The notes: generated from the sequence alone by a model not told the origin. Numbered from the stretch's first letter, positions 36,064 to 47,009 are shown. The stretch is DNA of 64,000 nucleotides from JACMNW01 sp031406155 (GCA_031406155.1 JANOGW010000003.1:158723-222722); one strand, 5' to 3'. A program made the numbers and translations.

Positions 36064-38526
36064 TCAGGGCAGTGGCACCAGATGGGTGATCCCAACCGCC
36101 GCCGCCCGGGCAAGGTCGGGGTCCAGCGACATCGGGATGTATTCGCCGCGTCGCCACATCTCACCCAGATCATCGTAATAGCGCGACAGCGGATGCCCGG
36201 ACTGCCCGGTTGCGGTGATGAAGACCGAACTGTCGGGATCGGCAAAATCATAGACGCCCCGATACCCCGCACCATGCACGTTCAGGAACGGGTCGGGTTC
36301 GGTGCCCTTGGTGACGCCCCGCATCAGGGTACTGTCATCGCCACTGGTCGATTGGCGCAGGTTGACGAAGTAGCGCAGCACCGGCATCTCGCCCAAGACC
36401 GGATGATCATGAGTTGCCTGATGTTCATCCCCCCAACGCCAGCTTTCGATGCCGTCGCCGTGCCGTTCCTTCAGGCGCAACAAAGCCTCGTCCAACGTGA
36501 TGCGCGCCAGTTCGGAACAGGTTTCCACCGCAGCAGACTGCAGGATGTCGCACCAGATCGCCGCCCCGTCGATGTCGCGGAACACCCGCTCGATCAGCAC
36601 CGGCTGAATTTGGGTAAAATCATCCGCCATTGGCCCGATTTCATCGCGGATCATCCGGTCTTGCAGCGCACGCATCCACGCCATGTAGATCAGCGGTTCG
36701 GGCAGATGTTCGTTCATCTCGCCGTTCCATTCCGCCAATATGGCCAGTGCCTTCTGGCGAAACCGCTCGGGCGTGCCTTCGGGTGCCGGCTCGCCAGTGA
36801 ACCACAGATCGGCCCCGATCAGCGGCAGCAAGGACCGCGCGGTGAAGCTGACCGTATCAAGCTGTGCCTCTATAAAGCTGTCGCGGGTGTGCACCTCGCG
36901 TGTTTTCATCAGGGTCAGCCAACGCTGGATACGTTCGGTATCGCCCCAGTCGAAACTGACGTGCTTTGGAAACGGGCGATCCACCGTCTTGTTGTTGGTA
37001 TTGCCCAACAGCCCCGTCGGCGGGGCGATGACGCGGGGGTTGTCGTCGTAGGGCAGGGTGCCGATCCAGCGATTTGTACCTTCCCAGCCGGGCTGCGGCA
37101 TGCGGCCTTTGGTCTGGCTTGCCATGTTGCGGTCCGGCATTGCGCCCACGGTCTGCATGGCGACGCCGGTTGTATCGGCCAGCATCAGATTTTCCGAGGG
37201 TGCGACGAACAGTTTGCCCGCCTCGATCGCCGCCGTCACCGACCCCGCCTGCATCAACCGGATCGAGGCCGACATGGTCGTGTCACTAGCACTTAGGGCT
37301 GTCCACGACAGTGCGGCCACGTGGCCCGCAGGCGTGATCGCGGCCAGATTGTAATGCGAGCCGGGCAGGACCGGCCCGCTTTTCGACCAGCGCAAGGTGA
37401 TGGTGACGGGGTCGGCGTCTTTCACCGTGATGATCGACCGGCGTGTCAGGAAGGGTTCAAACCCGGAGGGCGTTTCATACTCTTCGGGGTTTGCCGGGTT
37501 CAGCCGTTCGATGATCACGTCCTGATCATCCAGATAGCTTGACGTTACACCCCAGCCCAGGCGTTCCGAACGCCCGATCAGAACCGCAGGCACGCCGGGA
37601 ATGGTGGCCCCGATAACACCGCCGGTTGTCAGTTCCAGCCGCGCCAGATACCACAGCGTCGGCGCACTGAACCCCAGATGCGGGTCATTGGCCAAAAGTG
37701 AACCGCCCGCTGCTGATCTGTCTGGTGCTGCGGCCCAGGCGTTTGATGCGCCGGCGAAGGCCCGGTCAGGAAAGGGCGACAGTGGGTCTTGCGCGTATTT
37801 CACCGGCGCTGTCAGTGGCGGCAGGCCCGGCATCAGACTGGCATAGTCGGGCAGGGCCGTAATGCCCGGCCCAGCATCATCGGGCAGAATGTCGCGCACC
37901 CGGTCATCGGACAGCAGCAACGACATCCGCGCGCGCAGCACCTCAAACTCCAGATGTGCGGACCGTTGCAACGCCATCAGCTTGATGATCGCGATGGAAT
38001 CGGCGGGCTGCCAGGCGGCGATTTCGTTCGAGAACAAGAAGAACTCCGGTGCGCCGCGCCCCAGCGAACGTTGGTTGATCTGGCCGATCCATGCGTTCAC
38101 GCCCCGCGCATAGGCCACCAATGCGGCACCGGTCTGGTCATCCTGTGCCGCCACCGACGATTGCGCCAAGGTGTACAGATCGTAGCGGCGCAACAATTCG
38201 TCCGTCTGAAGCATGCGCGTGCCAAACACTTCGGACAGCCGCCCCTGTGCCGTACGACGCAGCATGGTCATTTGCCAAAGGCGGTCCTGCGCATGGGCAA
38301 AGCCGAGAGCATAGAATACGTCTTCATCCGTCTTGCCAAATATATGCGGCACATTGTTGTTATTTCGCACAATCTCGACCGGTGCGGTAATCCCGGACAC
38401 GGCGAAGTCGGTTGAATAATCCGGCAGCGAGCGATCGAGAATGTAATAGGCGATCACCAGCGCCACCACTGAAACAACGGCCATGCCGGTGAAAAGACGC
38501 AGGAGCCAGCGAAAGGCGGTAATCAT
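36064..38526 (-). CDS. Penicillin acylase family N-terminal nucleophile hydrolase
   Basis: An 820-residue Ntn-hydrolase precursor. One helix near the N-terminus (TGMAVVSVVALVIAYYIL) is a signal anchor, so the enzyme acts in the periplasm. The alpha subunit part includes VPHIFGKTDEDVFYALGFAHAQDRLWQM. Autocleavage before Ser261 (AGASNAWA) would free the catalytic serine of the beta subunit. The oxyanion Asn region and HLGFSAPTLWYLARL are present. The family includes penicillin, cephalosporin and acyl-homoserine-lactone acylases; the substrate cannot be read here. A quorum-quenching role is possible. Confidence 0.9.
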   Translation of the reverse strand: MITAFRWLLRLFTGMAVVSVVALVIAYYILDRSLPDYSTDFAVSGITAPVEIVRNNNNVPHIFGKTDEDVFYALGFAHAQDRLWQMTMLRRTAQGRLSEVFGTRMLQTDELLRRYDLYTLAQSSVAAQDDQTGAALVAYARGVNAWIGQINQRSLGRGAPEFFLFSNEIAAWQPADSIAIIKLMALQRSAHLEFEVLRARMSLLLSDDRVRDILPDDAGPGITALPDYASLMPGLPPLTAPVKYAQDPLSPFPDRAFAGASNAWAAAPDRSAAGGSLLANDPHLGFSAPTLWYLARLELTTGGVIGATIPGVPAVLIGRSERLGWGVTSSYLDDQDVIIERLNPANPEEYETPSGFEPFLTRRSIITVKDADPVTITLRWSKSGPVLPGSHYNLAAITPAGHVAALSWTALSASDTTMSASIRLMQAGSVTAAIEAGKLFVAPSENLMLADTTGVAMQTVGAMPDRNMASQTKGRMPQPGWEGTNRWIGTLPYDDNPRVIAPPTGLLGNTNNKTVDRPFPKHVSFDWGDTERIQRWLTLMKTREVHTRDSFIEAQLDTVSFTARSLLPLIGADLWFTGEPAPEGTPERFRQKALAILAEWNGEMNEHLPEPLIYMAWMRALQDRMIRDEIGPMADDFTQIQPVLIERVFRDIDGAAIWCDILQSAAVETCSELARITLDEALLRLKERHGDGIESWRWGDEHQATHDHPVLGEMPVLRYFVNLRQSTSGDDSTLMRGVTKGTEPDPFLNVHGAGYRGVYDFADPDSSVFITATGQSGHPLSRYYDDLGEMWRRGEYIPMSLDPDLARAAAVGITHLVPLP

Positions 38527-38607
38527 CGGTTGGCCTGTTCTTGACGCCAGAGGGTGAATGGTTTCCTAGTCGATCCACGCCGAAAGGGCAATGCAAGGGG
38601 TCAGACG

Positions 38608-39471
38608 ATGGTGCAGGTCGCATTCTTGGGGTTAGGGGTGATGGGGTTTCCGATGGCAGGGCATCTTGCCGCCAAAGGGCGTCAGGTCACGGTCTATAAC
38701 AGGTCCATTGGCAAGCAAGAGGCGTGGGTTGCCAAGCATGGTGGTCGGACGGCTGCAACGCCTGCCGAGGCCGCGAAAGACGCCGATTTCATCATGGCTT
38801 GCGTCGGCAATGATGACGATTTGCGATCCATCTGCCTGGGGGAAACCGGCGCGTTCGCCGGCATGAAGCGGGGGGCGGTGTTTGTCGATCACACCACCGT
38901 TTCGGCACTGGTGACCCGGGAGTTGGCGGCGGTTGCCACCGGACTGGGGCTTGGCTTTGTCGATGCGCCGGTTTCGGGTGGACAGGCCGGGGCCGAAAAC
39001 GGCACGCTTTCGGTGATGTGCGGTGGCTTGCAGTCGGACTACGACCGCGCCGAGCCGGTAATCGCAGCCTATGCCCGCATCTGTCGGCGGCTGGGCGACA
39101 GCGGGGCCGGGCAATTGGCCAAGATGATGAACCAGATCTGCATCGCAGGCCTGATGCAGGGCCTGTCCGAAGCACTGGCCTTTGGCCAGAAGGCGGGGCT
39201 GGACGGTGCCGCGGTGGTCGAGGTAATCTCGCAGGGGGCCGCCGGCAGCTGGCAGATGGTCAACCGCCACAAGACCATGCTGGCGGACACCTTCGATTTC
39301 GGCTTTGCCGTCGACTGGATGCGCAAGGATCTGGGCATTTGTCTGCAGGCAGCCGATCAGATCGGTGCCAGCCTGCCGGTGACGGCGCTGGTCGATCAGT
39401 TCTACAAGGACGTGCAACTGATGGGCGGCGGGCGCGGCGACACGTCAAGCCTGATCCGACGGCTGAGGTAG
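38608..39471 (+). CDS. NAD(P)-dependent 3-hydroxyisobutyrate dehydrogenase-like oxidoreductase
   Basis: A 287-residue beta-hydroxyacid dehydrogenase. The Rossmann motif GLGVMGFPMAGHLAAKG is at the N-terminus. The substrate-binding DAPVSGGQAGAENGTLSVMCGG and the catalytic Lys in GAGQLAKMMNQ follow. Family members oxidise 3-hydroxyisobutyrate or reduce tartronate semialdehyde or glyoxylate. Start ATG at 38608; the longer frame to 38554 lacks homology. It lies divergent from the penicillin-acylase gene. Confidence 0.88.
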   Translation: MVQVAFLGLGVMGFPMAGHLAAKGRQVTVYNRSIGKQEAWVAKHGGRTAATPAEAAKDADFIMACVGNDDDLRSICLGETGAFAGMKRGAVFVDHTTVSALVTRELAAVATGLGLGFVDAPVSGGQAGAENGTLSVMCGGLQSDYDRAEPVIAAYARICRRLGDSGAGQLAKMMNQICIAGLMQGLSEALAFGQKAGLDGAAVVEVISQGAAGSWQMVNRHKTMLADTFDFGFAVDWMRKDLGICLQAADQIGASLPVTALVDQFYKDVQLMGGGRGDTSSLIRRLR

Positions 39472-39476
39472 GAAAG

Positions 39477-39594
39477 GCGGGGTAAAACCCCACGCCACGG
39501 ACGCACCGACGTGTAGGGTGGGGTTTTACCCCACCCTACACCGGCCAAAAGTTGCGTAAGGCGGGTTATACCCCACCGCGCCTTAGGGAATGAT
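39477..39594. repeat. Cluster of palindromic intergenic repeats
   Basis: Three related hairpins lie end to end between two convergent genes. GGGGT-AAA-ACCCC is near 39478-39490. A perfect 14-bp stem has arms 39511-39524 and 39528-39541 around TTT. An imperfect unit, GGCGGGTTATACCCCACCGC, follows around 39560-39590. The shared GTGGGGT...ACCCCAC theme is that of a repetitive extragenic palindrome. The middle hairpin could also act as a bidirectional transcription stop. Confidence 0.7.
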
Positions 39595-40140
39595 CCGGCT
39601 GTACTTGGTGCCCGACAGCGTGGCACCCGCGATCAGGCCCTGCTGACCAAACACAAGCGCCACGACCGGATCAAGTTCGGTCGTCTCCTTGCCGATGCTG
39701 GCGCCTTGGTCGGGCGTGGCGTAGCGAATATCGGCCCCGGCGGCCCAACCAGACCCACGGCGGAAATCGGACAAGGCGGGCTCGGTCATGAAGAACAGCG
39801 CATGGGCATATTGCTGTGCGCCGATCTGGAACCCGAAGGTGGCCTTCGCGGTGGAATAGTAATCCACCGTCGCGTTGTTGATGCGCAAGGCCCCGCGACC
39901 GTATGCGCCGCCAAAGCCAAAGCCCGCTTCAGTGACCAGCGGCATGTACAGAACACCGTAGGCGCGGCTGGCCAGATCGCGGGTGCCGGGGTACTTGTCG
40001 AACAGGAAGTTCTGCGTGGCGTCAACGCGGGCGTCGATCTTCTGGCTGCCATCGCTGCCGATGCCATTGCCGCAGGCGGCTGTCAGCAAAAGCGCCGAGC
40101 CGGCCGTACCCAGAAAAATCCGTCGTGTCATTGGGGTCAT
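39583..40140 (-). CDS. SYLF-domain lipoprotein (YSC84-related)
   Basis: A 185-residue protein. The N-terminus MTRRIFLGTAGSALLLTAAC combines a twin-arginine-like start with a lipobox (TAAC, lipidated Cys), so it should be a lipoprotein. The rest is a SYLF/YSC84 domain (YGVLYMPLVTEAGFGFGGAYGRGAL, YYSTAKATFGFQIGAQQYAHALFFM), which binds lipids in eukaryotic relatives. The bacterial role is unclear, perhaps envelope maintenance. The ATG at 40140 has GAGG 7 bases upstream. Confidence 0.87.
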   Translation of the reverse strand: MTPMTRRIFLGTAGSALLLTAACGNGIGSDGSQKIDARVDATQNFLFDKYPGTRDLASRAYGVLYMPLVTEAGFGFGGAYGRGALRINNATVDYYSTAKATFGFQIGAQQYAHALFFMTEPALSDFRRGSGWAAGADIRYATPDQGASIGKETTELDPVVALVFGQQGLIAGATLSGTKYSRIIP

Positions 40141-40291
40141 GTCTGTGCCTCGCTGCTCGCCGGTCGGCTGCTTTGCAGCAGCCCTCCGGCCCATGTGGGT
40201 GGGGCTCTTTCGGCCCCGTACGCTACATATAGCGGTTCTTGCAGCCCCTGTCATTGCCGATATGCGCCATTGGCAGGCAACTGCGCGGGCT

Positions 40292-41296
<1,005 letters not shown>

Positions 41297-41416
41297 TGCG
41301 TTCCTTGGCACTTGCGAATTATTCCCCTGCCTGCCATGGAAAAGCGCGCATCTCAAGGGTAGGAATGCGCCAGATCAAGCGGTGCCAAGCCGCAACGACC
41401 AAAAGAGGGCCTTCTG

Positions 41417-41944
41417 TTGGACTGGTATCAAACAGTATTTGAACTTATCGACCTGCGGTCCTTCTCCAATCTGTGGTTCTGGATATCGCTTGCGGTGCTG
41501 TGGTCATCGGCCAGCCACTGGGTTGTGGGCGTGCCATACGATTCGATCCTGCGGGCCAAACGTCACGGCGGCATACATCAGGAGGATCTTGAGACGCTGG
41601 TCCGCATCAACGTGAACCGGGTTCTTTATATCATGAATACCGCCGGGCTGTGGTTGGTCGGGCTAACCGCGATGTTCGTGTCGGGGCTGCTGGTGTTGGG
41701 ATTTTTCTATGACGTCGAGTTTGCGCAGGCACTGGCCTGTCTTGTGGTGCCGATGTGCATCGTGGGTGCACTGACGGTGCGCACGGCACGGCTGATTGCG
41801 GCGAATGAAAACACCGGGCCTGCGCTGTTCCGGCGGCTGTCGCGGCATCGGTTGGCGACCCAAGCCATTGGCATGCTTGCGATCTTCTTTACCTCTATGT
41901 GGGGAATGTGGCAAAATATGCAGATCGGTGTTCTGGGCAATTGA
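41417..41944 (+). CDS. Conserved membrane protein of unknown function
   Basis: A 175-residue protein with four hydrophobic helices (LWFWISLAVLWSSASHWVVGV; TAGLWLVGLTAMFVSGLLVLGFF; ALACLVVPMCIVGALTVRTA; AIGMLAIFFTSMWGMWQNM). The start is TTG at 41417, six bases after GAGGGCC. I recall close relatives in Rhodobacteraceae labelled as a component of the SufBCD complex, but nothing in the sequence supports iron-sulfur assembly, so I leave the role open. It precedes mfd by 42 bases and may share its transcript. Confidence 0.75.
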   Translation: MDWYQTVFELIDLRSFSNLWFWISLAVLWSSASHWVVGVPYDSILRAKRHGGIHQEDLETLVRINVNRVLYIMNTAGLWLVGLTAMFVSGLLVLGFFYDVEFAQALACLVVPMCIVGALTVRTARLIAANENTGPALFRRLSRHRLATQAIGMLAIFFTSMWGMWQNMQIGVLGN

Positions 41945-41986
41945 CACCGCACAAACGCCCTTCACCCCGAAAATCAGAGTAGCAGC

Positions 41987-44900
41987 ATGCAAAGCGCACA
42001 ACGGCTTGTTCTTGGCGGGGCCCCGGAAGGCTTTGATGCGCGTCTGCTGGCGGCCGAGGTGCAGCGCGGCCAGCCGGTCATCCACATCGCGCGCGACGAC
42101 AAGCGAATGGAGGCGATGCGCACGTCGCTTGCCGTCATGTCGCCGGGGCTTGTGGTGCTTGATCTGCCGGCTTGGGACTGTCTGCCCTATGACCGGGTGT
42201 CGCCCAATCCGGACATATCGGCGCGGCGGATGGCGACATTGGCCACCCTTGCCGAAGGGCGCGCGGGGCCATTTATCCTTTTGACCACGCTGAACGCCGC
42301 GACCCAGCGCATTGCAGCACGCGATGTTCTGCGGGCGTCGTCCTTCCGCGCCGATGTCGGATCGCGCGTCAACGAAAACGCGTTGAAGGATTTTCTTGCC
42401 CGGATGGGCTTTTCGCCAACTTCGACCGTCACCGAACCCGGCGACTATGCCATTCGGGGCGGCATCGTTGACATCTATCCGCCGGGTCCGGGCGGGCCGG
42501 TGCGGCTGGATTTTTTTGGTGACGTGCTGGACGGCGCACGCCGGTTTGATCCCGCAACCCAGCGCACAATCGAGAAGCTGAAAACGGTCGATTTTGCCCC
42601 GGTGTCAGAGGTAATTCTTGATCAGGCCGCGATCACCCGTTTCCGTCAGAATTACCGGATCGAGTTTGGCACCGCTGGCAACGATGACCCACTGTATGAA
42701 GCGGTCAGTGCCGGACGCAAGCATCAGGGGATGGAGCATTGGTTGCCCTATTTCCATGACCGGCTGGAGACGATCTTCGACTATCTGCCGGATGCGACCG
42801 TGATGCAGGATGATCAGGTCACCGCGGCCCGGTTGGCGCGCTGGGACGGGATTGCGGATCAGTACGATGCGCGGCGCGAAGCCCTTGGTGCCAAGGGCCG
42901 GATCGACACGGTTTACAAACCCGTCGCACCATCACTGTTGTATCTGGACGATGCCACCTGGGAGGCCTGCCTTGCGCCGCACCGCGTGATTCAGTTGTCG
43001 CCTCTGGCGCAATCGCCAGGGCCGGGCGTTCTGGATGCCAAGGGCCGTATCGGGCGCAGTTTTGCGCCCGAACGCCAGATCGAAACTATAAGCCTTTTCG
43101 GTGCCTTGGCTGATCATGTTCGTGCATTCAGCAGGGATGGTCAGGTGGTTATTGCCAGCTGGTCCGAAGGGGCCGCCGAACGCCTTCGTGGCCTGATGGA
43201 AGAGCAGGGCGTGAAAGAAATGCGCCAGTTGCACGACTTCCGCGATCTGCCCGCAGGCAAGGGCGGGGTGTTCGTGATCGTCTGGGCGCTGGAGCAAGGC
43301 TTTACCGCGCCCGGTCTTTGCGTGATCTCGGAACAAGACGTGCTGGGCGACCGGCTGATCAGCAAACCGCGCAAACGCAAGAAAGCCGACAACTTCCTGC
43401 GCGAGGTGGACAGCCTGTCGCCCGGCGATCTGGTGGTGCATGTCGAACACGGCGTCGGGCGGTATCTGGGGCTGGAGACGATCATCGCGCTGAAAGCGCC
43501 ACATGAATGCCTTGCCATCGAATATGCCGAAGGCGCCAAGCTGTATCTGCCAGTCGAAAACATCGAACTTCTCAGCCGCTATGGCCACGAAGAGGGTTTG
43601 TTGGACCGGCTCGGCGGTGGCGCTTGGCAGGCCAAGAAAGCCAAGCTGAAGGCACGTATCCGCGAGATTGCCGACCGTCTGATGCGGATCGCCGCCGAAC
43701 GCGCCTTGCGTCATGCGCCCATTCTGGAAGCCCCGCATGCGATGTGGGAGGCGTTTTCGGCCCGCTTTCCCTATACCGAAACCGATGATCAACTGACTGC
43801 CATTGCCGATGTTATTGCCGACCTCGAAAAAGGTTCGCCAATGGACCGGCTGGTTGTGGGCGACGTGGGTTTTGGCAAGACCGAGGTGGCCATGCGCGCG
43901 GCTTTTGTGGCGGCTTTGGCAGGCATGCAGGTGGCGGTTGTCTGCCCCACGACGCTGTTGGCGCGCCAGCATCATCGTAGTTTCGCCGAACGCTTTCGCG
44001 GATTTCCTATCAATATCAAAACTTTGTCGCGATTTGTTACGCTAAAGGATGCGAATGCAACCCGCGCCGGGCTGGCCGATGGGTCAGTGGATATCTGCAT
44101 CGGTACGCATGCGCTGCTGGCCAAGGGAATACGGTTCAAATCTCTTGGCCTGCTGGTCATCGACGAGGAACAGCATTTTGGCGTGACGCACAAGGAACGC
44201 CTGAAGGAAATGCGGTCAGAGGTGCATGTGCTGACCCTGACCGCGACGCCGATCCCGCGCACGTTGCAACTGTCGCTGACAGGGGTGCGCGATCTGTCGA
44301 TCATTGCGACCCCGCCGGTGGACCGGTTGGCGATCCGCACCTATGTGTCGGAATTTGACACCATCACCATACGTGAGGCGCTGCTGCGCGAACGCTATCG
44401 CGGCGGGCAGTCGTTCTATGTGGTGCCGCGCATTTCCGACATCCACGAGATCGAGCATTTCCTGCGCACGCATGTGCCCGAGGTAAGCTATGTGGTGGCG
44501 CATGGCCAATTGGCGGCGGGCGATCTGGATGACAAGATGAACGCCTTTTACGATGGCCGATTCGATGTGCTGGTCGCCACCAGCATTGTCGAATCCGGGC
44601 TGGATATTCCGACCGCGAACACGATGATCGTGCACCGGGGCGACATGTTCGGGCTAAGCCAGCTGTATCAGATCCGGGGCAGGGTGGGCCGCGCCAAGAC
44701 CCGCGCCTATTGCTTCATCACCACCAAACCGCGCGCCAAACTGACCCCGCAAGCCAGCAAGCGGTTGCGGCTGTTGGGGTCACTCGACAGTCTGGGTGCG
44801 GGTTTCAACCTTGCCAGCCATGATCTTGATCTGCGCGGGGCCGGCAATCTGCTGGGCGAGGAACAGTCGGGTCATATCCGCGAAGTGGGCTACGAGCTGT

Positions 44901-45433
44901 ATCAGGCCATGCTGGAAGACACGATTGCCAAGATCAAATCGGGTGAATTGCAGGGGCTGAGCGTTGCCGATGACCAATGGGCGCCGCAGATCAACTTGGG
45001 CGTGCCGGTGCTGATCCCGGAAAGCTATGTCTCCGATCTGGACGTGCGCCTTGGGCTTTATCGCCGCCTGTCGGGTCTGGCGACCAAGGTGGAACTGGAA
45101 GGCTTTGCCGCCGAACTGATCGACCGGTTCGGCCCGCTGCCGCGCGAAGTGAACACGCTGATGCTGGTGATCCGCATCAAGGCGATGTGTAAACGTGCGG
45201 GTATTTCGCGGCTGGATGCGGGGCCAAAGGGGGCGACGTTACAGTTTCACAATGACAAGTTTGCCAATCCGGGCGGTCTGGTGGAATTTATTCAGGCGCA
45301 AACCGGCGGTGCGCGCGTGCGCGACAACAAGATTGTGCTGGCACAAAACTGGACAACCGAAAGCGAACGCATCAAGGGCGCATTCGCCATAGCCCGTGAT
45401 CTGGCCGAAAAGGTGGTCAGGCCGAACGGCTGA
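41987..45433 (+). CDS. mfd: Transcription-repair coupling factor Mfd
   Basis: A 1148-residue ATPase that removes RNA polymerase stalled at DNA damage and recruits UvrA. The UvrB-like N-terminal region (YAIRGGIVDIYPPGPGGPVRLDFFGD) comes first. The RNA polymerase interaction domain follows (LSPGDLVVHVEHGVGRYLGLE). The RecG-type motor has Walker A VGDVGFGKTEVAMR, DEEQHFG box, TATPIPRTLQLSL, and SIVESGLDIPTANTMI with QIRGRVGR. The TRCF C-terminal domain closes it (VRLGLYRRL-like; LIDRFGPLP). Length and order are standard. Confidence 0.98.
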   Translation: MQSAQRLVLGGAPEGFDARLLAAEVQRGQPVIHIARDDKRMEAMRTSLAVMSPGLVVLDLPAWDCLPYDRVSPNPDISARRMATLATLAEGRAGPFILLTTLNAATQRIAARDVLRASSFRADVGSRVNENALKDFLARMGFSPTSTVTEPGDYAIRGGIVDIYPPGPGGPVRLDFFGDVLDGARRFDPATQRTIEKLKTVDFAPVSEVILDQAAITRFRQNYRIEFGTAGNDDPLYEAVSAGRKHQGMEHWLPYFHDRLETIFDYLPDATVMQDDQVTAARLARWDGIADQYDARREALGAKGRIDTVYKPVAPSLLYLDDATWEACLAPHRVIQLSPLAQSPGPGVLDAKGRIGRSFAPERQIETISLFGALADHVRAFSRDGQVVIASWSEGAAERLRGLMEEQGVKEMRQLHDFRDLPAGKGGVFVIVWALEQGFTAPGLCVISEQDVLGDRLISKPRKRKKADNFLREVDSLSPGDLVVHVEHGVGRYLGLETIIALKAPHECLAIEYAEGAKLYLPVENIELLSRYGHEEGLLDRLGGGAWQAKKAKLKARIREIADRLMRIAAERALRHAPILEAPHAMWEAFSARFPYTETDDQLTAIADVIADLEKGSPMDRLVVGDVGFGKTEVAMRAAFVAALAGMQVAVVCPTTLLARQHHRSFAERFRGFPINIKTLSRFVTLKDANATRAGLADGSVDICIGTHALLAKGIRFKSLGLLVIDEEQHFGVTHKERLKEMRSEVHVLTLTATPIPRTLQLSLTGVRDLSIIATPPVDRLAIRTYVSEFDTITIREALLRERYRGGQSFYVVPRISDIHEIEHFLRTHVPEVSYVVAHGQLAAGDLDDKMNAFYDGRFDVLVATSIVESGLDIPTANTMIVHRGDMFGLSQLYQIRGRVGRAKTRAYCFITTKPRAKLTPQASKRLRLLGSLDSLGAGFNLASHDLDLRGAGNLLGEEQSGHIREVGYELYQAMLEDTIAKIKSGELQGLSVADDQWAPQINLGVPVLIPESYVSDLDVRLGLYRRLSGLATKVELEGFAAELIDRFGPLPREVNTLMLVIRIKAMCKRAGISRLDAGPKGATLQFHNDKFANPGGLVEFIQAQTGGARVRDNKIVLAQNWTTESERIKGAFAIARDLAEKVVRPNG

Positions 45434-45455
45434 GTGCTGCGGCAAGTTACGCGAC

Positions 45456-46103
45456 TTAGTGGCCGGTCGTTGCGGGCTTTGCGACCATTTCGTCGATCAC
45501 GCGGCCCCAGAATTCAACCGATTGTGCGCCAGACAGCACGTACTGATTGGCGATCACGAATGTCGGCACCGCGTTTACGCCACGTTGGCGGGCGTGGGCG
45601 TCGCGGGCTGCAAGATCTGCGCGGTCGGCCTCGGTGGCAAGCAGCCGTGCCGCCAGGCTTGGGTCCATGCCTGCGTCACTGGCAAGGGTGGCGAGTGTCG
45701 CCTTGTCGCCTATATCCTTGCCATCGCGGAAATAGGCGCGGAAAAGGGCGGACACCATCGCCGTCTGCCGCCCTTCCAGCCCGGCCCAATGGATCATCCG
45801 GTGCGCGTCAAGCGTGTTGGGAACACGGGACATCGCCTCGAAGTTGATCGCCACGCCGGCGGCCGCTGCCGCCTCGGCTACGCGGGCATAGACGGCGACG
45901 GCGTTCTGTTTGCCGCCGAACTTCGCCTCCAGATAACTGCGCCGGTCAGCGCCTTCGGCTGGCATATCGGGGTTCAACTGAAACGGGTGCCATTCAATTT
46001 CAAACGGATGCCCGGCATGCGCCTCCAGCGCGCGGTCAAGGTTGGCCTTGCCGATATAGCACCACGGGCAGATCGGATCGGAAAATACATCAAGGCGGAT
46101 CAT
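45456..46103 (-). CDS. DsbA family oxidoreductase (FrnE-like)
   Basis: A 215-residue thioredoxin-fold protein. The active site is Cys12-Pro-Trp-Cys15 (DPICPWCYIGK), immediately at the N-terminus with no signal peptide, so it is cytosolic. LNPDMPAEGADRRSYLEAKFGG and VNAVPTFVIANQYVLSGAQ match the FrnE/2-hydroxychromene isomerase-like branch. Members act as disulfide isomerases or oxidoreductases, some in polyketide pathways. It is convergent with mfd. The ATG at 46103 is chosen because the fold begins with RLDVFSDP. Confidence 0.9.
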   Translation of the reverse strand: MIRLDVFSDPICPWCYIGKANLDRALEAHAGHPFEIEWHPFQLNPDMPAEGADRRSYLEAKFGGKQNAVAVYARVAEAAAAAGVAINFEAMSRVPNTLDAHRMIHWAGLEGRQTAMVSALFRAYFRDGKDIGDKATLATLASDAGMDPSLAARLLATEADRADLAARDAHARQRGVNAVPTFVIANQYVLSGAQSVEFWGRVIDEMVAKPATTGH

Positions 46104-46268
46104 GGCGCGGCTTTCAGGGCTTGGGATCGCATCTTTCTTGAACAGCCGGGGGAGGGGTGTCAAGCGCATGCAGCGGATTACACCCGTGGCATCCCTTGAT
46201 CCAGGTCATTGACCGCAAGGATGGCATTGCGCAAACAATGCGTCGGAGTAGGCCATGGGGGGCGCTGC

Positions 46269-47009
46269 ATGAGGCTTGCACTGCTGACGGATATCCATGC
46301 CAACCGCGAAGCATTTGAGGCCGTTTTGGCCGATCTTTCCATGCGAGCCGTCGACCGCGTGGTTTTCCTCGGTGATCTGGTCGGCTATGGCCCTGATCCC
46401 GAATGGTGCCTTGACCGGGTGGCGGACATGACAGCCGAGGGGGCAATCTGCGTGCGCGGCAACCATGATCGTGCCGTCGGTGTACCAGACCGTCTGTTGA
46501 ACGACGCCGCACGCAAAGTGATCGACTGGACGGTCAACCGCCTGACTGCCCGACAAAAGTTGTTTCTTGCGGAACTGCCGTTGATCACGCGGCTGGACGA
46601 CATGCTGTTCGTCCATGCCAGTGCCAATGACCCGGCGGACTGGATTTACATCACAAGCCCAAGCTCTGCGATGCCCAGCTTTCGGGTCAGCGACGCCCGG
46701 TTGATCTTTTGTGGCCATGTGCACCGCGCGCAATTGTACAGCTGGGATCTGAACAACCGGGTCGCAGGATTTGCGGTGCATGCCGGTGTCGCAGTGCCGC
46801 TGATCCGATCACGACGCTGGCTGGCGGTTGTTGGGTCGGTGGGGCAACCGCGCGATGGATCGGGACTGTCGGGATACGCCATTCTGGATCGGGACCGCAA
46901 CGAGTTGACCTTTCGACAGGTCGGCTATGATGCGGCAACGACTGCCCGCAAATCGAGAGAACGCGGATTGCCCGAAACCTTGGCGCAACGGTTGATGAAG
47001 GGCGTATAG
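46269..47009 (+). CDS. Metallophosphoesterase, paired with a protein kinase
   Basis: A 246-residue calcineurin-like phosphoesterase. The metal ligands are visible: Asp8 and His10 (LLTDIHANREAF), GDLVGYGPDPEWC, GNHD (VRGNHDRAVG) and CGHVHRAQL. The YfcE/MJ0936-like form hydrolyses phosphomonoesters or diesters. Its stop TAG is followed directly by the ATG of the kinase gene, with no spacer, so the two are one operon. It may reverse phosphorylation by the kinase, as PP-type phosphatases do, or act on a nucleotide. This is inference. Confidence 0.9.
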   Translation: MRLALLTDIHANREAFEAVLADLSMRAVDRVVFLGDLVGYGPDPEWCLDRVADMTAEGAICVRGNHDRAVGVPDRLLNDAARKVIDWTVNRLTARQKLFLAELPLITRLDDMLFVHASANDPADWIYITSPSSAMPSFRVSDARLIFCGHVHRAQLYSWDLNNRVAGFAVHAGVAVPLIRSRRWLAVVGSVGQPRDGSGLSGYAILDRDRNELTFRQVGYDAATTARKSRERGLPETLAQRLMKGV

